DNA of 64,000 nt from Luteimicrobium sp049844995 (GTDB lineage: Bacteria; Actinomycetota; Actinomycetes; Actinomycetales; Cellulomonadaceae): NCBI RefSeq assembly GCF_049844995.1, contig NZ_JBNCMC010000004.1:186001-250000 (forward strand), in the 5' to 3' direction. A program made the position numbers and the translations under genes. Below, piece by piece: positions 56,444 to 64,000 of the stretch. Position 1 is the stretch's first letter, and the number at the start of each line of letters is the position of its first letter. The notes under the pieces are model-generated. The model was given only the letters and a program-made list of their open reading frames with translations. It was not told where the DNA came from and made no database searches.

Positions 56444-57502
56444 ATGTCGACCGAGGACGAGGTGCGCGCCGTCCGCGCACGGGGGAGGGCCCGCCTCGGC
56501 CCGTCGATCGGTGACGTCGCCCGCGAGGCCGGCGTGTCCGCGCAGACAGTCTCCCGCGTGTCGACCGGTGCTGACAACGTCCGGCCGGACACCCGCAGCC
56601 GCGTCCTCGAGGCGATGGAGAAGCTCGGCTACTCGCCCAACCACGCGGCACGCGCTCTGCGCTACGGCAGCTTCGGCGCGATCGGCATCATCGCCCACCA
56701 GCTCGCGCGCACGGGGGAGTCGCGGACGGTCGAGGCGGTCGTGGAGGCGGCCCGCCAGAAGGGCTACACCACGAGCCTCGTGGACGTCCGGTCGCCGTCG
56801 CCGACCGACGTCGACGACGCGGTCAAGCGGCTCGACCACCAGTCGATCGACGGCCTCGTCATCATCCGCGCCGAGACGGCCACCCCCGCCACGCTCGTGC
56901 TGCCCCGACGACTCCCCGTCGCGGTCTCGGACTCGCGGTTCGTCGGGCACCACCCGGCGGTCGGTGCCGACCAGCGCGGGGGCACGCAGGCGGCCGTCGA
57001 GCACCTGCTCAGCCTCGGGCACCGCACGGTGCACCACCTGGCGGGGCCGGCGGAGTCGGCGCCGGCGGAGATCCGCGTCCAGGTCTGGAGCGAGGTCCTC
57101 CAGGCGGCGGGCCGCGAGGTCCCGGTGCCGCTCCGCGGCGACTGGAGCTCGCGCTCGGGCTACGAGCTCGGGGTTCGGGTGGCTCGCGACCGGGACGTCA
57201 CGGCGGTCTTCGCTGCCAACGACGAGATGGCCGCGGGGCTGATGCGGGCGCTGTACGAGCACGGGCTCCGCGTGCCCGACGACGTCAGCGTGGTCGGCTT
57301 CGACGGGATCCCGCTCGCGGAGTACTTCTGGCCGCCGCTGACGACCGTGCGCCAGGACTTCCACCGGATCGGGGAGGAGCTGGTGGCGCTGCTGGCGCGC
57401 CAGCTCGACGGCGAGGTCCTGACCGACCACCGGGCGGTCGTGCCGACCGAGCTGGTGGTGCGAGCGAGCACCGCGCCGCCGGGGCGTGCCGCCGCGCCCT
57501 GA
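56444..57502 (+). CDS. LacI-family transcriptional regulator
   Basis: A 352-aa regulator with HTH at about 21-42 (SIGDVAREAGVSAQTVSRVS), hinge and sensor domain (about 78-340). The HTH motif lacks the usual Asn/Leu after TVSRV (it reads TVSRVSTGADNV), a minor deviation. It is followed after 186 bp by an importer and GH42 operon with two strong palindromes, which it probably represses until a galacto-oligosaccharide binds (inference). The ATG appears leaderless. Confidence 0.9.
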   Translation: MSTEDEVRAVRARGRARLGPSIGDVAREAGVSAQTVSRVSTGADNVRPDTRSRVLEAMEKLGYSPNHAARALRYGSFGAIGIIAHQLARTGESRTVEAVVEAARQKGYTTSLVDVRSPSPTDVDDAVKRLDHQSIDGLVIIRAETATPATLVLPRRLPVAVSDSRFVGHHPAVGADQRGGTQAAVEHLLSLGHRTVHHLAGPAESAPAEIRVQVWSEVLQAAGREVPVPLRGDWSSRSGYELGVRVARDRDVTAVFAANDEMAAGLMRALYEHGLRVPDDVSVVGFDGIPLAEYFWPPLTTVRQDFHRIGEELVALLARQLDGEVLTDHRAVVPTELVVRASTAPPGRAAAP

Positions 57503-57566
57503 ACCCGGGCGGCGTCGGCTGGCTCGCGGCCGGTGAGCATCGTCACCGAACCGTGATCGGGCTGGC

Positions 57567-57658
57567 TTGACGCCCGAGCCCATGTGACTGCATGATCGGT
57601 TCTGTTCATGTTTACGCAAACATCTGTGCTCCGCTGACATGAATGGTGACGTCACCAT
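57567..57658 (+). promoter_or_regulatory. promoter and two LacI-type operators of the GH42 importer operon
   Basis: TTGACG (57567-57572), 18 bp, CATGAT (57591-57596) is a reasonable promoter. Just downstream lies ATGTTTACGCAAACAT (57608-57623, one mismatched pair), and then ATGGTGACGTCACCAT (57643-57658, a perfect 16-bp palindrome). Both have a central CG and their centres are 35 bp apart. Confidence 0.7.
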
Positions 57659-57688
57659 GCGGAGCGCTCGAGGAAGAGGTTGACGACG

Positions 57689-58624
57689 ATGTCTCAAGCG
57701 ACACCCGCGGTAGCACCGCCTGCGGCCGTCGCCCCCGCCCGACGGCGTCGTGCGCCGTCCGCCCGTCATCGCTGGACGGGATGGGGGTTCCTCGGGCCCT
57801 TCGCCATCGTGTTCGCGCTGGTGTTCCTCGCCCCGCTCGTCTACTCGATCTACCTCAGCCTGTTCCGCAACCGGCTGATCGGTGGCAACGCGTTCGTGGG
57901 GCTGGACAACTACACCCAGGCGCTGAAGGACCCGCAGTTCTGGTCCGGCTTCGGGCGGGTGGCGCTGTTCCTCGTCGTGCAGGTGCCGATCATGCTCGGC
58001 ATCGCCCTGCTGGTCGCCCTCGCGATCGACAGCGGCCGCCTCTACGGCAAGAACTTCTTCCGCATCGCGATCTTCATGCCGTACGCGGTGCCCGCCGTCG
58101 TCGCGAGCCTCCTGTGGGGCTTCATGTACGGGTCGCGGTTCGGGCTCGTGGGGAACATCAACGACGCGTTCGGCTGGCACCTGCCCGACCCGCTCGCCCC
58201 GAGCTGGATCCTCGCGTCCATCGGCAACATCGTCACGTGGGAGTTCGTCGGCTACAACATGCTGATCTTCTACGCCGCGCTGCGCGTCGTGCCGACGTCG
58301 CTCTACGAGGCCGCCGAGATCGACGGCGCCAGCCAGTGGCGCATCGTCCGGCACATCAAGATCCCGGCGATCCGCGGCTCGCTCGTCATCGCGACGATCT
58401 TCTCGATCATCGGCAGCTTCCAGCTCTTCAACGAGCCGAGCATCCTCAAGTCGCTCGCGCCCAACTCGATCTCGACCTACTTCACGCCCAACCTGTACGC
58501 GTACTCGCTGTCGTTCTCCGGCCAGCAGTACAACTACTCGGCGACGATCGCGATCGTCATGGGCGTCATCACCATGATCATCGCCTACGCCGTTCAGCTG
58601 CGTGGCATGCGACGGGGGAACTGA
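57689..58624 (+). CDS. sugar ABC transporter permease, MalF type
   Basis: A 311-aa permease with six hydrophobic segments and EAA loop EAAEIDGASQWRIVRHIK before IPAIRG. AGGAAGAGG supports ATG 57689 over TTG 57680. Unusually for this window the permeases come first and the lipoprotein third. It probably imports galacto-oligosaccharides for GH42. Confidence 0.92.
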   Translation: MSQATPAVAPPAAVAPARRRRAPSARHRWTGWGFLGPFAIVFALVFLAPLVYSIYLSLFRNRLIGGNAFVGLDNYTQALKDPQFWSGFGRVALFLVVQVPIMLGIALLVALAIDSGRLYGKNFFRIAIFMPYAVPAVVASLLWGFMYGSRFGLVGNINDAFGWHLPDPLAPSWILASIGNIVTWEFVGYNMLIFYAALRVVPTSLYEAAEIDGASQWRIVRHIKIPAIRGSLVIATIFSIIGSFQLFNEPSILKSLAPNSISTYFTPNLYAYSLSFSGQQYNYSATIAIVMGVITMIIAYAVQLRGMRRGN

Positions 58625-58627
58625 CCC

Positions 58628-59542
58628 ATGGCCGCCACCACCCTCTCCCCGCGCGTCACGCGCCCCGCGAGCGCCCGCCGTCGTCGGCACGGCGTCGACA
58701 AGCCGCGCCGTTCCGTCCTGCTGACCGTCCTCACGTGCATCGTGCTGCTCTACGCGTTGGTGCCGCTGGCGTGGCTGCTGATCAACTCGACGAAGACGCA
58801 GGCCGGGCTGTTCGACTCGTTCGGGCTCTGGTTCTCGGACGACTTCGCGCTGTGGAGCAACATCCACGACACCCTGACCTACGACCACGGCATCTTCCTC
58901 CGGTGGCTGCTCAACACCGTGCTGTACGTCGTCGTGGGCGCTGGCGGTGCGACGCTCCTCGCCACCCTGGGCGGCTATGCGCTTGCGAAGTTCAGCTTCC
59001 CGGGCAAGCGCGCGGTCTTCGCCGTCGTCATCGGCGCCGTGGCGGTTCCGGGCACGGCTCTGGCGGTCCCGACCTTCCTGCTCTTCAGCAAGCTGGGACT
59101 CACCAACACCCCGTGGGCGGTGATCCTGCCGTCGCTGATCTCCCCGTTCGGGCTGTACCTCATGTGGGTCTTCGCGAACGACGCGATCCCCACCGAGCTG
59201 CTCGAGGCCGCCCGGATGGACGGCGCCGGCGAGGTACGCACGTTCTTCAGGGTGAGCGCCCCCCTGCTGGCCCCGGGGGTCGTGACGGTCCTCCTGTTCA
59301 CGATGGTCGCGACCTGGAACAACTACTTCCTGCCGCTGATCATGCTCAAGGACTCGCACTGGTACCCCCTGGTCCTCGGGCTCAACCAGTGGAACGCGCA
59401 GGCGGCGACAGCCGGCGGCGAGGCGATCTTCAACCTCGTGATCACCGGCTCGCTCCTGACGATCGTGCCGCTCATCGCGGCGTTCCTGCTGCTCCAGCGC
59501 TTCTGGCAGTCCGGCCTGTCGGCCGGCGGCGTCAAGGAGTGA
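58628..59542 (+). CDS. sugar ABC transporter permease, MalG type
   Basis: A 304-aa permease with six hydrophobic segments and EAA loop EAARMDGAGEVRTFFRVS, starting 3 bp after the upstream stop. It is clearly homologous to the permease at 35647 (shared TWNNYFLPL/TWNNFFLPL and SGL.GGVKE/SGLALGSVK ends), suggesting the two importers are paralogues. Confidence 0.92.
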   Translation: MAATTLSPRVTRPASARRRRHGVDKPRRSVLLTVLTCIVLLYALVPLAWLLINSTKTQAGLFDSFGLWFSDDFALWSNIHDTLTYDHGIFLRWLLNTVLYVVVGAGGATLLATLGGYALAKFSFPGKRAVFAVVIGAVAVPGTALAVPTFLLFSKLGLTNTPWAVILPSLISPFGLYLMWVFANDAIPTELLEAARMDGAGEVRTFFRVSAPLLAPGVVTVLLFTMVATWNNYFLPLIMLKDSHWYPLVLGLNQWNAQAATAGGEAIFNLVITGSLLTIVPLIAAFLLLQRFWQSGLSAGGVKE

Positions 59543-59624
59543 GCCTCACCCACCGCGCTCCCGCGCATCCCGAGCCCGACGACGCCCGTCCGGTCTCGAC
59601 CACGAAGAAGTGAGAGGAATCCCC

Positions 59625-60977
59625 ATGTCCCGCATCACCCGACGCAGCCGGCTCCTCGCCGGTGGCGCGATCGTCGGAGTCCTGTCGCTCGCGCTGGCCG
59701 CGTGCAGCAGCTCGTCCGACGACTCCGGCAGCACGCCGAAGCCCGCGAACACCTCCGCGGTCGAGGACGCGCTCGCCAAGGGCGGCTCCATCACCGTGTG
59801 GGCGTGGGAGCCCACGCTCAAGGAAGTCGTCCCCGCGTTCGAGAAGAAGTACCCGAACGTCAAGGTGAACCTCGTCAACGCCGGCACCGGCAACGACCAG
59901 TACACCGCGCTGCAGAACGCGATCAAGGCCGGCAAGGGCGTGCCCGACGTCGCGCAGATCGAGTACTACGCGCTCCCGCAGTTCGCGCTCGGCAAGTCGG
60001 TGGCCGACCTGAGCCAGTTCGGCGCCGGGTCGCTCGACGGCACCTTCACGCCCGGCCCGTGGGGATCCGTGCACAGCGGCGACGCGATCGACGGCCTGCC
60101 GATGGACTCCGGGCCCATGGCGCTGTTCTACAACAAGAAGGTCTTCGATAAGTACGGCCTCAAGGTCCCGACGACCTGGGACGAGTACGTCGCCGACGCG
60201 CAGAAGCTCCACGCCGCCAACCCCAAGGCGTACATCACGAACGACACCGGCGACGCCGGCTTCACGACGAGCATGATCTGGCAGGCCGGCGGCAAGCCCT
60301 ACACCGTCGACGGCACGAACGTGAAGATCGACTTCGCGAACGACGCCGGCACCCAGAAGTTCACCTCCACCTGGCAGAAGCTCCTCGACGGCAAGCTCGT
60401 CGCGCCCGTCAGCTCGTGGAGCGACGAGTGGTACAAGGGGCTCGGCGACGGCACGATCGCGACGCTCGCCATCGGCGCCTGGATGCCGGCGAACCTCGAG
60501 TCCGGCGTGGCCGCAGCCAAGGGCGACTGGCGCGTGGCGCCGCTGCCGCAGTGGACGGCCGGGGAGAACGCCAGCTCCGAGAACGGCGGCTCCTCGCTCG
60601 CCGTGACCGACGCCAGCAGCAACAAGGCGCTCGCGTACGCCTTCACCAAGTTCGCCACGGTCGACGAGGGCGTGCAGATCCGCGTCGACGGCGGCGCCTT
60701 CCCGGCGACCACCGCGACGCTGAAGTCGCAGGACTTCCTGAGCGCGGCCCCCGCCTACTTCGGCGGCCAGAAGATCAACGAGGTGCTCGCGCAGTCCGCC
60801 GAGAACGTCGTGGAGGGCTGGAGCTACCTGCCCTTCCAGGTCTACGCGAACTCGATCTTCAACGACACGGTCGGCAAGGCGTACACCGGCGCCACGACGC
60901 TCTCCGACGGCCTCAAGGCCTGGCAGGACGCGTCGGTCAAGTACGGCCAGGACCAGGGCTTCACGGTCAACAAGTAG
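59625..60977 (+). CDS. sugar-binding lipoprotein of ABC importer
   Basis: A 450-aa solute-binding protein with signal peptide, lipobox LAAC and Ser/Asp linker. GAGAGGA supports ATG 59625. Similar to the lipoprotein at 33248 (ITVWAWEP, VPTTWDEY, VAPLPQW and an FQVY/FQTYV end), again indicating duplication of an importer system. It is followed by a hairpin and the GH42 gene. Confidence 0.92.
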   Translation: MSRITRRSRLLAGGAIVGVLSLALAACSSSSDDSGSTPKPANTSAVEDALAKGGSITVWAWEPTLKEVVPAFEKKYPNVKVNLVNAGTGNDQYTALQNAIKAGKGVPDVAQIEYYALPQFALGKSVADLSQFGAGSLDGTFTPGPWGSVHSGDAIDGLPMDSGPMALFYNKKVFDKYGLKVPTTWDEYVADAQKLHAANPKAYITNDTGDAGFTTSMIWQAGGKPYTVDGTNVKIDFANDAGTQKFTSTWQKLLDGKLVAPVSSWSDEWYKGLGDGTIATLAIGAWMPANLESGVAAAKGDWRVAPLPQWTAGENASSENGGSSLAVTDASSNKALAYAFTKFATVDEGVQIRVDGGAFPATTATLKSQDFLSAAPAYFGGQKINEVLAQSAENVVEGWSYLPFQVYANSIFNDTVGKAYTGATTLSDGLKAWQDASVKYGQDQGFTVNK

Positions 60978-60984
60978 CACCCGC

Positions 60985-61018
60985 CCCGCGGCCGGCGACG
61001 ACGTTCGTCGGCCGCGGG
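60985..61018 (+). promoter_or_regulatory. intercistronic GC hairpin between lipoprotein and GH42
   Basis: CCCGCGGCCG (60985-60994) pairs with CGGCCGCGGG (61009-61018), with further ACGA/TCGT pairing inside. No T-run; probably mRNA stabilisation or partial termination. Confidence 0.5.
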
Positions 61019-61068
61019 CCCGGCGTCGGCCGCGACGCCGCCCCGAGCCACACCCGGAGGACAGACTC

Positions 61069-63144
61069 ATGACACCGCCCGTCCAGCACCGCTGGCTCCG
61101 CTGGCCGAACCCGGCCGGCAGCGACGGCGCAGCCTCGGGCTCCCTCGCCCCGCCCGTCGGCTACGGCGCCGACTACAACCCGGAGCAGTGGCCCCGGGAG
61201 GTGTGGGCGGAGGACGCGCGGCTCATGCGCGAGGCCGGCGTCACCATCGTGACGCTCGCGGTCTTCAGCTGGGCCAAGCTCCAGCCGGACGCCGACACGT
61301 GGGACTTCGCGTGGCTCGACGAGGTCATGGACCTCATGCACGCCCACGGGATCGCCGTCGACCTCGCCACGGCGACGGCCTCGCCCCCGCCGTGGCTGAC
61401 GACGGCGCACCCCGAGATCCTCCCGGTGAACGAGCGCGGCGAGACGCTCTGGCCCGGCGCGCGCCAGCACTGGCGCCCCACCTCGCCGGTGTTCCGTGAG
61501 CACGCGCTGCGCCTGGTCGAGGCGATGGCGGAGCGGTACGGCGACCACCCGGCGCTCGCGGCGTGGCACGTGTCGAACGAGCTCGGGTGCCACAACGTCT
61601 ACGACTACTCGTCCGACGCCGCGGACGCGTTCCGCGGCTGGCTGCGGGACCGCTACAAGACGGCCGACGCGCTCAACGACGCCTGGGGCACGAGCTTCTG
61701 GTCGCAGCGCTACGGCTCGTTCGACCAGGTGCTCCCGCCGCGCCTGGCCGCCAGCTACCCCAACCCGACGCAGCAGCTCGACTTCAAGCGGTTCTCGTCC
61801 GACGCGCTGCGCGACCACCTGCGCGCGGAGGCCGCGGTGCTGCGCCGGCTCACGCCCGACGTGCCCGTCACCACCAACTTCATGGTCATGGGCGAGACCC
61901 GCGGCATGGACTACGTCGGCTGGGCCGCAGACCTCGACTTCGTGTCCAACGACCACTACCGGCAGGCCGTCGAGCGCGCCGACGACGAGCTGTCGTTCTC
62001 CGCCAACCTCACGTCCGGGATCGCCGGCGGCAAGCCGTGGTACCTGATGGAGCACGCGACCAGCGCCGTCAACTGGCAGGACGTCAACCTGCCGAAGAGC
62101 ACGGCGATGCTGCTCCACGACGCGCTGACGCACGTCGCGCACGGCGCCGACTCGGTGTGCTTCTTCCAGTGGCGTGCCTCGGCGTCCGGCGCCGAGAAGT
62201 ACCACTCCGGGATGGTCCCGCACGCCGGCGCCGACTCCGAGCTGTTCCGCGGCGTCGTCCGGCTGGGGCGGACGCTCGAGGCGCTCGCTCCCGTCGTCGG
62301 GTCAGAGCGCGCGCAGGCGCCCGTCGCGATCCTGTTCGACTGGGACTCCTGGTGGGCGAGCGAGCTCGACTCCCACCCCACATCCCTGCTGCGCTACCGC
62401 CAGGAGGCGCTCGACTGGTACGGCGCGCTGCTCGACGCGGGCGTCCGGGCGGACGTCGTCCCCGTGGACGCCGACCTGTCCGGCTACGCGATGGTCGTCG
62501 CGCCCGTGCTGTACCTCGTGCCGGAGGAGACGGCCGAGCGCCTGCGCTCGTACGTCGACGGCGGCGGGCACCTCGTCGCCACGTACTTCTCGGGGATCGC
62601 CGACGCCGACGACCGGATCTACCTCGGGGGCTACCCGGGTGCGCTCCGCGACCTGCTCGGCGTCCGCGTCGAGGAGTTCGCTCCGCTGCTGGACGGCCAG
62701 ACGGTGCGCCTCTCGACCGGCGCCGTCGGGAGCCTGTGGACCGAGCCCGTGCAGCTCACCGACCCGGCCACCGAGGTGCTCGCGTCGTACCTGTCGGGGT
62801 CTCTCGCCGGGAGCCCGGCGGTGACCCGGCGACCGGTCGGCACCGGGTCGGCGGCGTACGTGTCGACGCGGCTCGGGAACGAGGGCCTGGCCACGGTCCT
62901 GCCGCAGCTCCTCGCGGGTGCGGGCGTCGTGAGCGAGCTGCCGGCGTCGGCGCGCGGCACGGTCGAGCGCGTCGTGCGGACCGACGGGGACGCCCAGTTC
63001 GTGTTCCTCGTCAACCGCACCGAGCACCGTGTCGTCCTGCCTGCGACCGGCGAGCTCCTGGTGGGCGAGCGCGACGACGACGGCGCGGTCGTGCTCGACG
63101 CGCACGGCGTCGCCGTCCTGCGCGAGCCGGCCACCGCCTCCTGA
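61069..63144 (+). CDS. GH42 beta-galactosidase
   Basis: A 691-aa cytosolic enzyme of the usual GH42 length. YGADYNPEQWP opens the (beta/alpha)8 barrel; acid/base E171 lies in SNELGCHN and nucleophile E328 in LMEHAT; the trimerisation domain (about 400-610) and C-terminal beta domain follow. CCCGGAGGA precedes the ATG. It is the last gene of the importer operon and releases galactose from imported galacto-oligosaccharides such as those from arabinogalactan side chains (inference from locus). Confidence 0.94.
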   Translation: MTPPVQHRWLRWPNPAGSDGAASGSLAPPVGYGADYNPEQWPREVWAEDARLMREAGVTIVTLAVFSWAKLQPDADTWDFAWLDEVMDLMHAHGIAVDLATATASPPPWLTTAHPEILPVNERGETLWPGARQHWRPTSPVFREHALRLVEAMAERYGDHPALAAWHVSNELGCHNVYDYSSDAADAFRGWLRDRYKTADALNDAWGTSFWSQRYGSFDQVLPPRLAASYPNPTQQLDFKRFSSDALRDHLRAEAAVLRRLTPDVPVTTNFMVMGETRGMDYVGWAADLDFVSNDHYRQAVERADDELSFSANLTSGIAGGKPWYLMEHATSAVNWQDVNLPKSTAMLLHDALTHVAHGADSVCFFQWRASASGAEKYHSGMVPHAGADSELFRGVVRLGRTLEALAPVVGSERAQAPVAILFDWDSWWASELDSHPTSLLRYRQEALDWYGALLDAGVRADVVPVDADLSGYAMVVAPVLYLVPEETAERLRSYVDGGGHLVATYFSGIADADDRIYLGGYPGALRDLLGVRVEEFAPLLDGQTVRLSTGAVGSLWTEPVQLTDPATEVLASYLSGSLAGSPAVTRRPVGTGSAAYVSTRLGNEGLATVLPQLLAGAGVVSELPASARGTVERVVRTDGDAQFVFLVNRTEHRVVLPATGELLVGERDDDGAVVLDAHGVAVLREPATAS

Positions 63145-63564
63145 CCCGACGCGCCCCCTCCGCCGCGCGCGTTGGACGGAGGGGGCCCGTCGTCCCGCCG
63201 CCGCGACGTGAGCGAGCGGCCCGTGCTCCTCGCGAGCACGCGATCCGCGCCCCTCGACGACGGGGTCCCGGGCGCCCCCCCGCACCCGCCGTCCCCCGGC
63301 TGCCCCGCCCCCCGCCCGGGGGGCCGGGGTCCGCACCCTACTGTTCAGGCCGGGGGACCCCGTGTTCGGCGTGGGTGGGGCCGGCCACGACGGCGGCACC
63401 CTCTCCCGGACGGAAGGTCACCCCGGCGGGGGCCTTGACAGACCCGCACGCACGACCACTACCATCAGGACACCGATGTGAACGCTCACATCAATCAGTC
63501 CGACCACAGCCGCTCGGATCGCCCCAGGGCTTTCGAACCGGTTCGACGATGAAACGGAGACCCG
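63145..63564 (+). other. 420-bp intergenic region with terminator, promoter and two operators
   Basis: This is the only gap above 300 bp. It holds a 10-bp-stem hairpin (63153-63162 with 63177-63186) after the GH42 stop, then about 230 bp of GC-rich sequence with no convincing ORF, then the regulatory region of the last LacI gene. Confidence 0.6.
63435..63546 (+). promoter_or_regulatory. promoter region and two operators of the right-edge LacI gene
   Basis: TTGACA (63435-63440) with a loosely placed TACCAT (63460-63465, 19-bp gap) may be the promoter. GATGTGAACGCTCACATC (63475-63492) is an 18-bp palindrome with one mismatch, very close to the ideal lac operator and to the sites at 28644 and 33161. 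TCGAACCGGTTCGA (63533-63546) is a perfect 14-bp palindrome of the CCGG-centred LacI type, 19 bp before the start. Confidence 0.65.
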
Positions 63565-64000
63565 ATGACGACCATCGGCGACGTCGCCCGTCACGCGGGC
63601 GTCTCCCGCTCCACCGTGTCGTACGCGCTCTCCGGCAAGCGCACGATCTCGGCCGAGACGCGCGAGCGCGTCGAGCGGGCGGTCGCCGAGCTGGGCTTCA
63701 CCCCGAACGCCGGGGCCCGCGCGCTGAAGACGTCGCAGACGATGGTGCTCGGGCTCCTGCTCCAGTTCCACGCCGACGAGTTCGCGCCCGCGATGCTCCA
63801 GTACGTGCTGCCGGTCTCCCAGGCGGCGCGGGCGGAGGGCTACGACATCCTCATGGTCACGGACCCGGACGGCCCGCGCGCCATCCATCGGATCGGCGAC
63901 TCCGACATGGTCGACGGCTTCGTCCTGCTCGACGTCACCTCGGAGGACCCCAGGATCCCGTCGCTGCGCGAGGTGCGCCAGCCCGGGGTGCTCATCGGCC
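63565..64000 (+). CDS. LacI-family transcriptional regulator, 3'-truncated by window edge
   Basis: ATG 63565 follows an ACGGAG ribosome-binding site. The 145 visible codons begin with a canonical HTH (TIGDVARHAGVSRSTVSYAL), the hinge ALKTSQT and the start of the sensor domain (VLGLLLQF, MVDGFVLLDV). The stop lies to the right of the window. Its own promoter carries a TGTGA-CG-TCACA operator, so it is the best local candidate for the regulator of that class, which also covers the arabinanase and the 33248 importer (inference). Confidence 0.93.
   Translation, partial: MTTIGDVARHAGVSRSTVSYALSGKRTISAETRERVERAVAELGFTPNAGARALKTSQTMVLGLLLQFHADEFAPAMLQYVLPVSQAARAEGYDILMVTDPDGPRAIHRIGDSDMVDGFVLLDVTSEDPRIPSLREVRQPGVLIG

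Noticed and set aside
63187..63434. Short ORFs in the last intergenic region
   Set aside because: They are Pro/Arg-rich, lack ribosome-binding sites and overlap a terminator; no coding signal.

Overview
The window is a very high-GC stretch of an actinobacterial chromosome. Codon third positions are almost all G or C, GTG starts are common, lipoproteins are Gly/Ser-rich after the lipobox, and many LacI-type regulators sit beside MalFGE-type sugar importers. The large secreted enzymes carrying CBM5/12, discoidin and LamG modules resemble those of Micrococcales such as Cellulosimicrobium, Cellulomonas or Promicromonospora relatives. That placement is an inference; no rRNA or tRNA gene is present to test it. 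Essentially the whole 64 kb is one carbohydrate-utilisation super-locus for arabinose-rich plant polymers: arabinan, arabinogalactan, arabinosylated glycoproteins and uronate-containing pectic or AGP side chains.

Layout. (1) 1-13123: three giant secreted GH43 enzymes; the first is cut by the left edge and overlaps the second by 4 bp. (2) 13195-19688: a minus-strand operon (lipoprotein, two permeases, GH127 beta-L-arabinofuranosidase) with a divergent LacI regulator. The lipoprotein/permease gap is filled by a suspicious homopolymer G/C tract. (3) 19809-30206: a 1737-aa secreted (alpha/alpha)6-type hydrolase, a secreted GH43 with discoidin and CBM5/12 modules, and a GH43 endo-arabinanase. (4) 30260-38148: a GH51 arabinofuranosidase divergent from a LacI regulator, then an importer operon ending in a second GH51. 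(5) 38232-51200: a uronate branch. A heparinase II/III-like protein and a DeoR/LacI hybrid regulator diverge from an operon encoding a DUF2264 protein, an importer, DUF624, a GH88 unsaturated glucuronidase, a FAH-family enzyme, a KduI/IolB-type isomerase and KduD. (6) 51307-63144: a secreted GH59-like beta-galactosidase, a DeoR and a LacI regulator, and an importer plus GH42 operon. (7) A LacI regulator runs off the right edge.

Working model. Secreted multimodular enzymes trim arabinose and galactose chains outside the cell. Four MalFGE-type importers take up the oligosaccharides. Cytosolic GH51, GH127, GH42, GH88, DUF2264 and heparinase-like proteins finish hydrolysis, and the isomerase and KduD feed 2-keto-3-deoxygluconate metabolism. 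No ABC ATPase is encoded here, so a shared MsiK-type ATPase elsewhere is expected. Palindromic operators with a central CG fall into recognisable classes that link promoters across the locus. One approximately 860-bp coding cassette is repeated almost identically in two of the giant genes.
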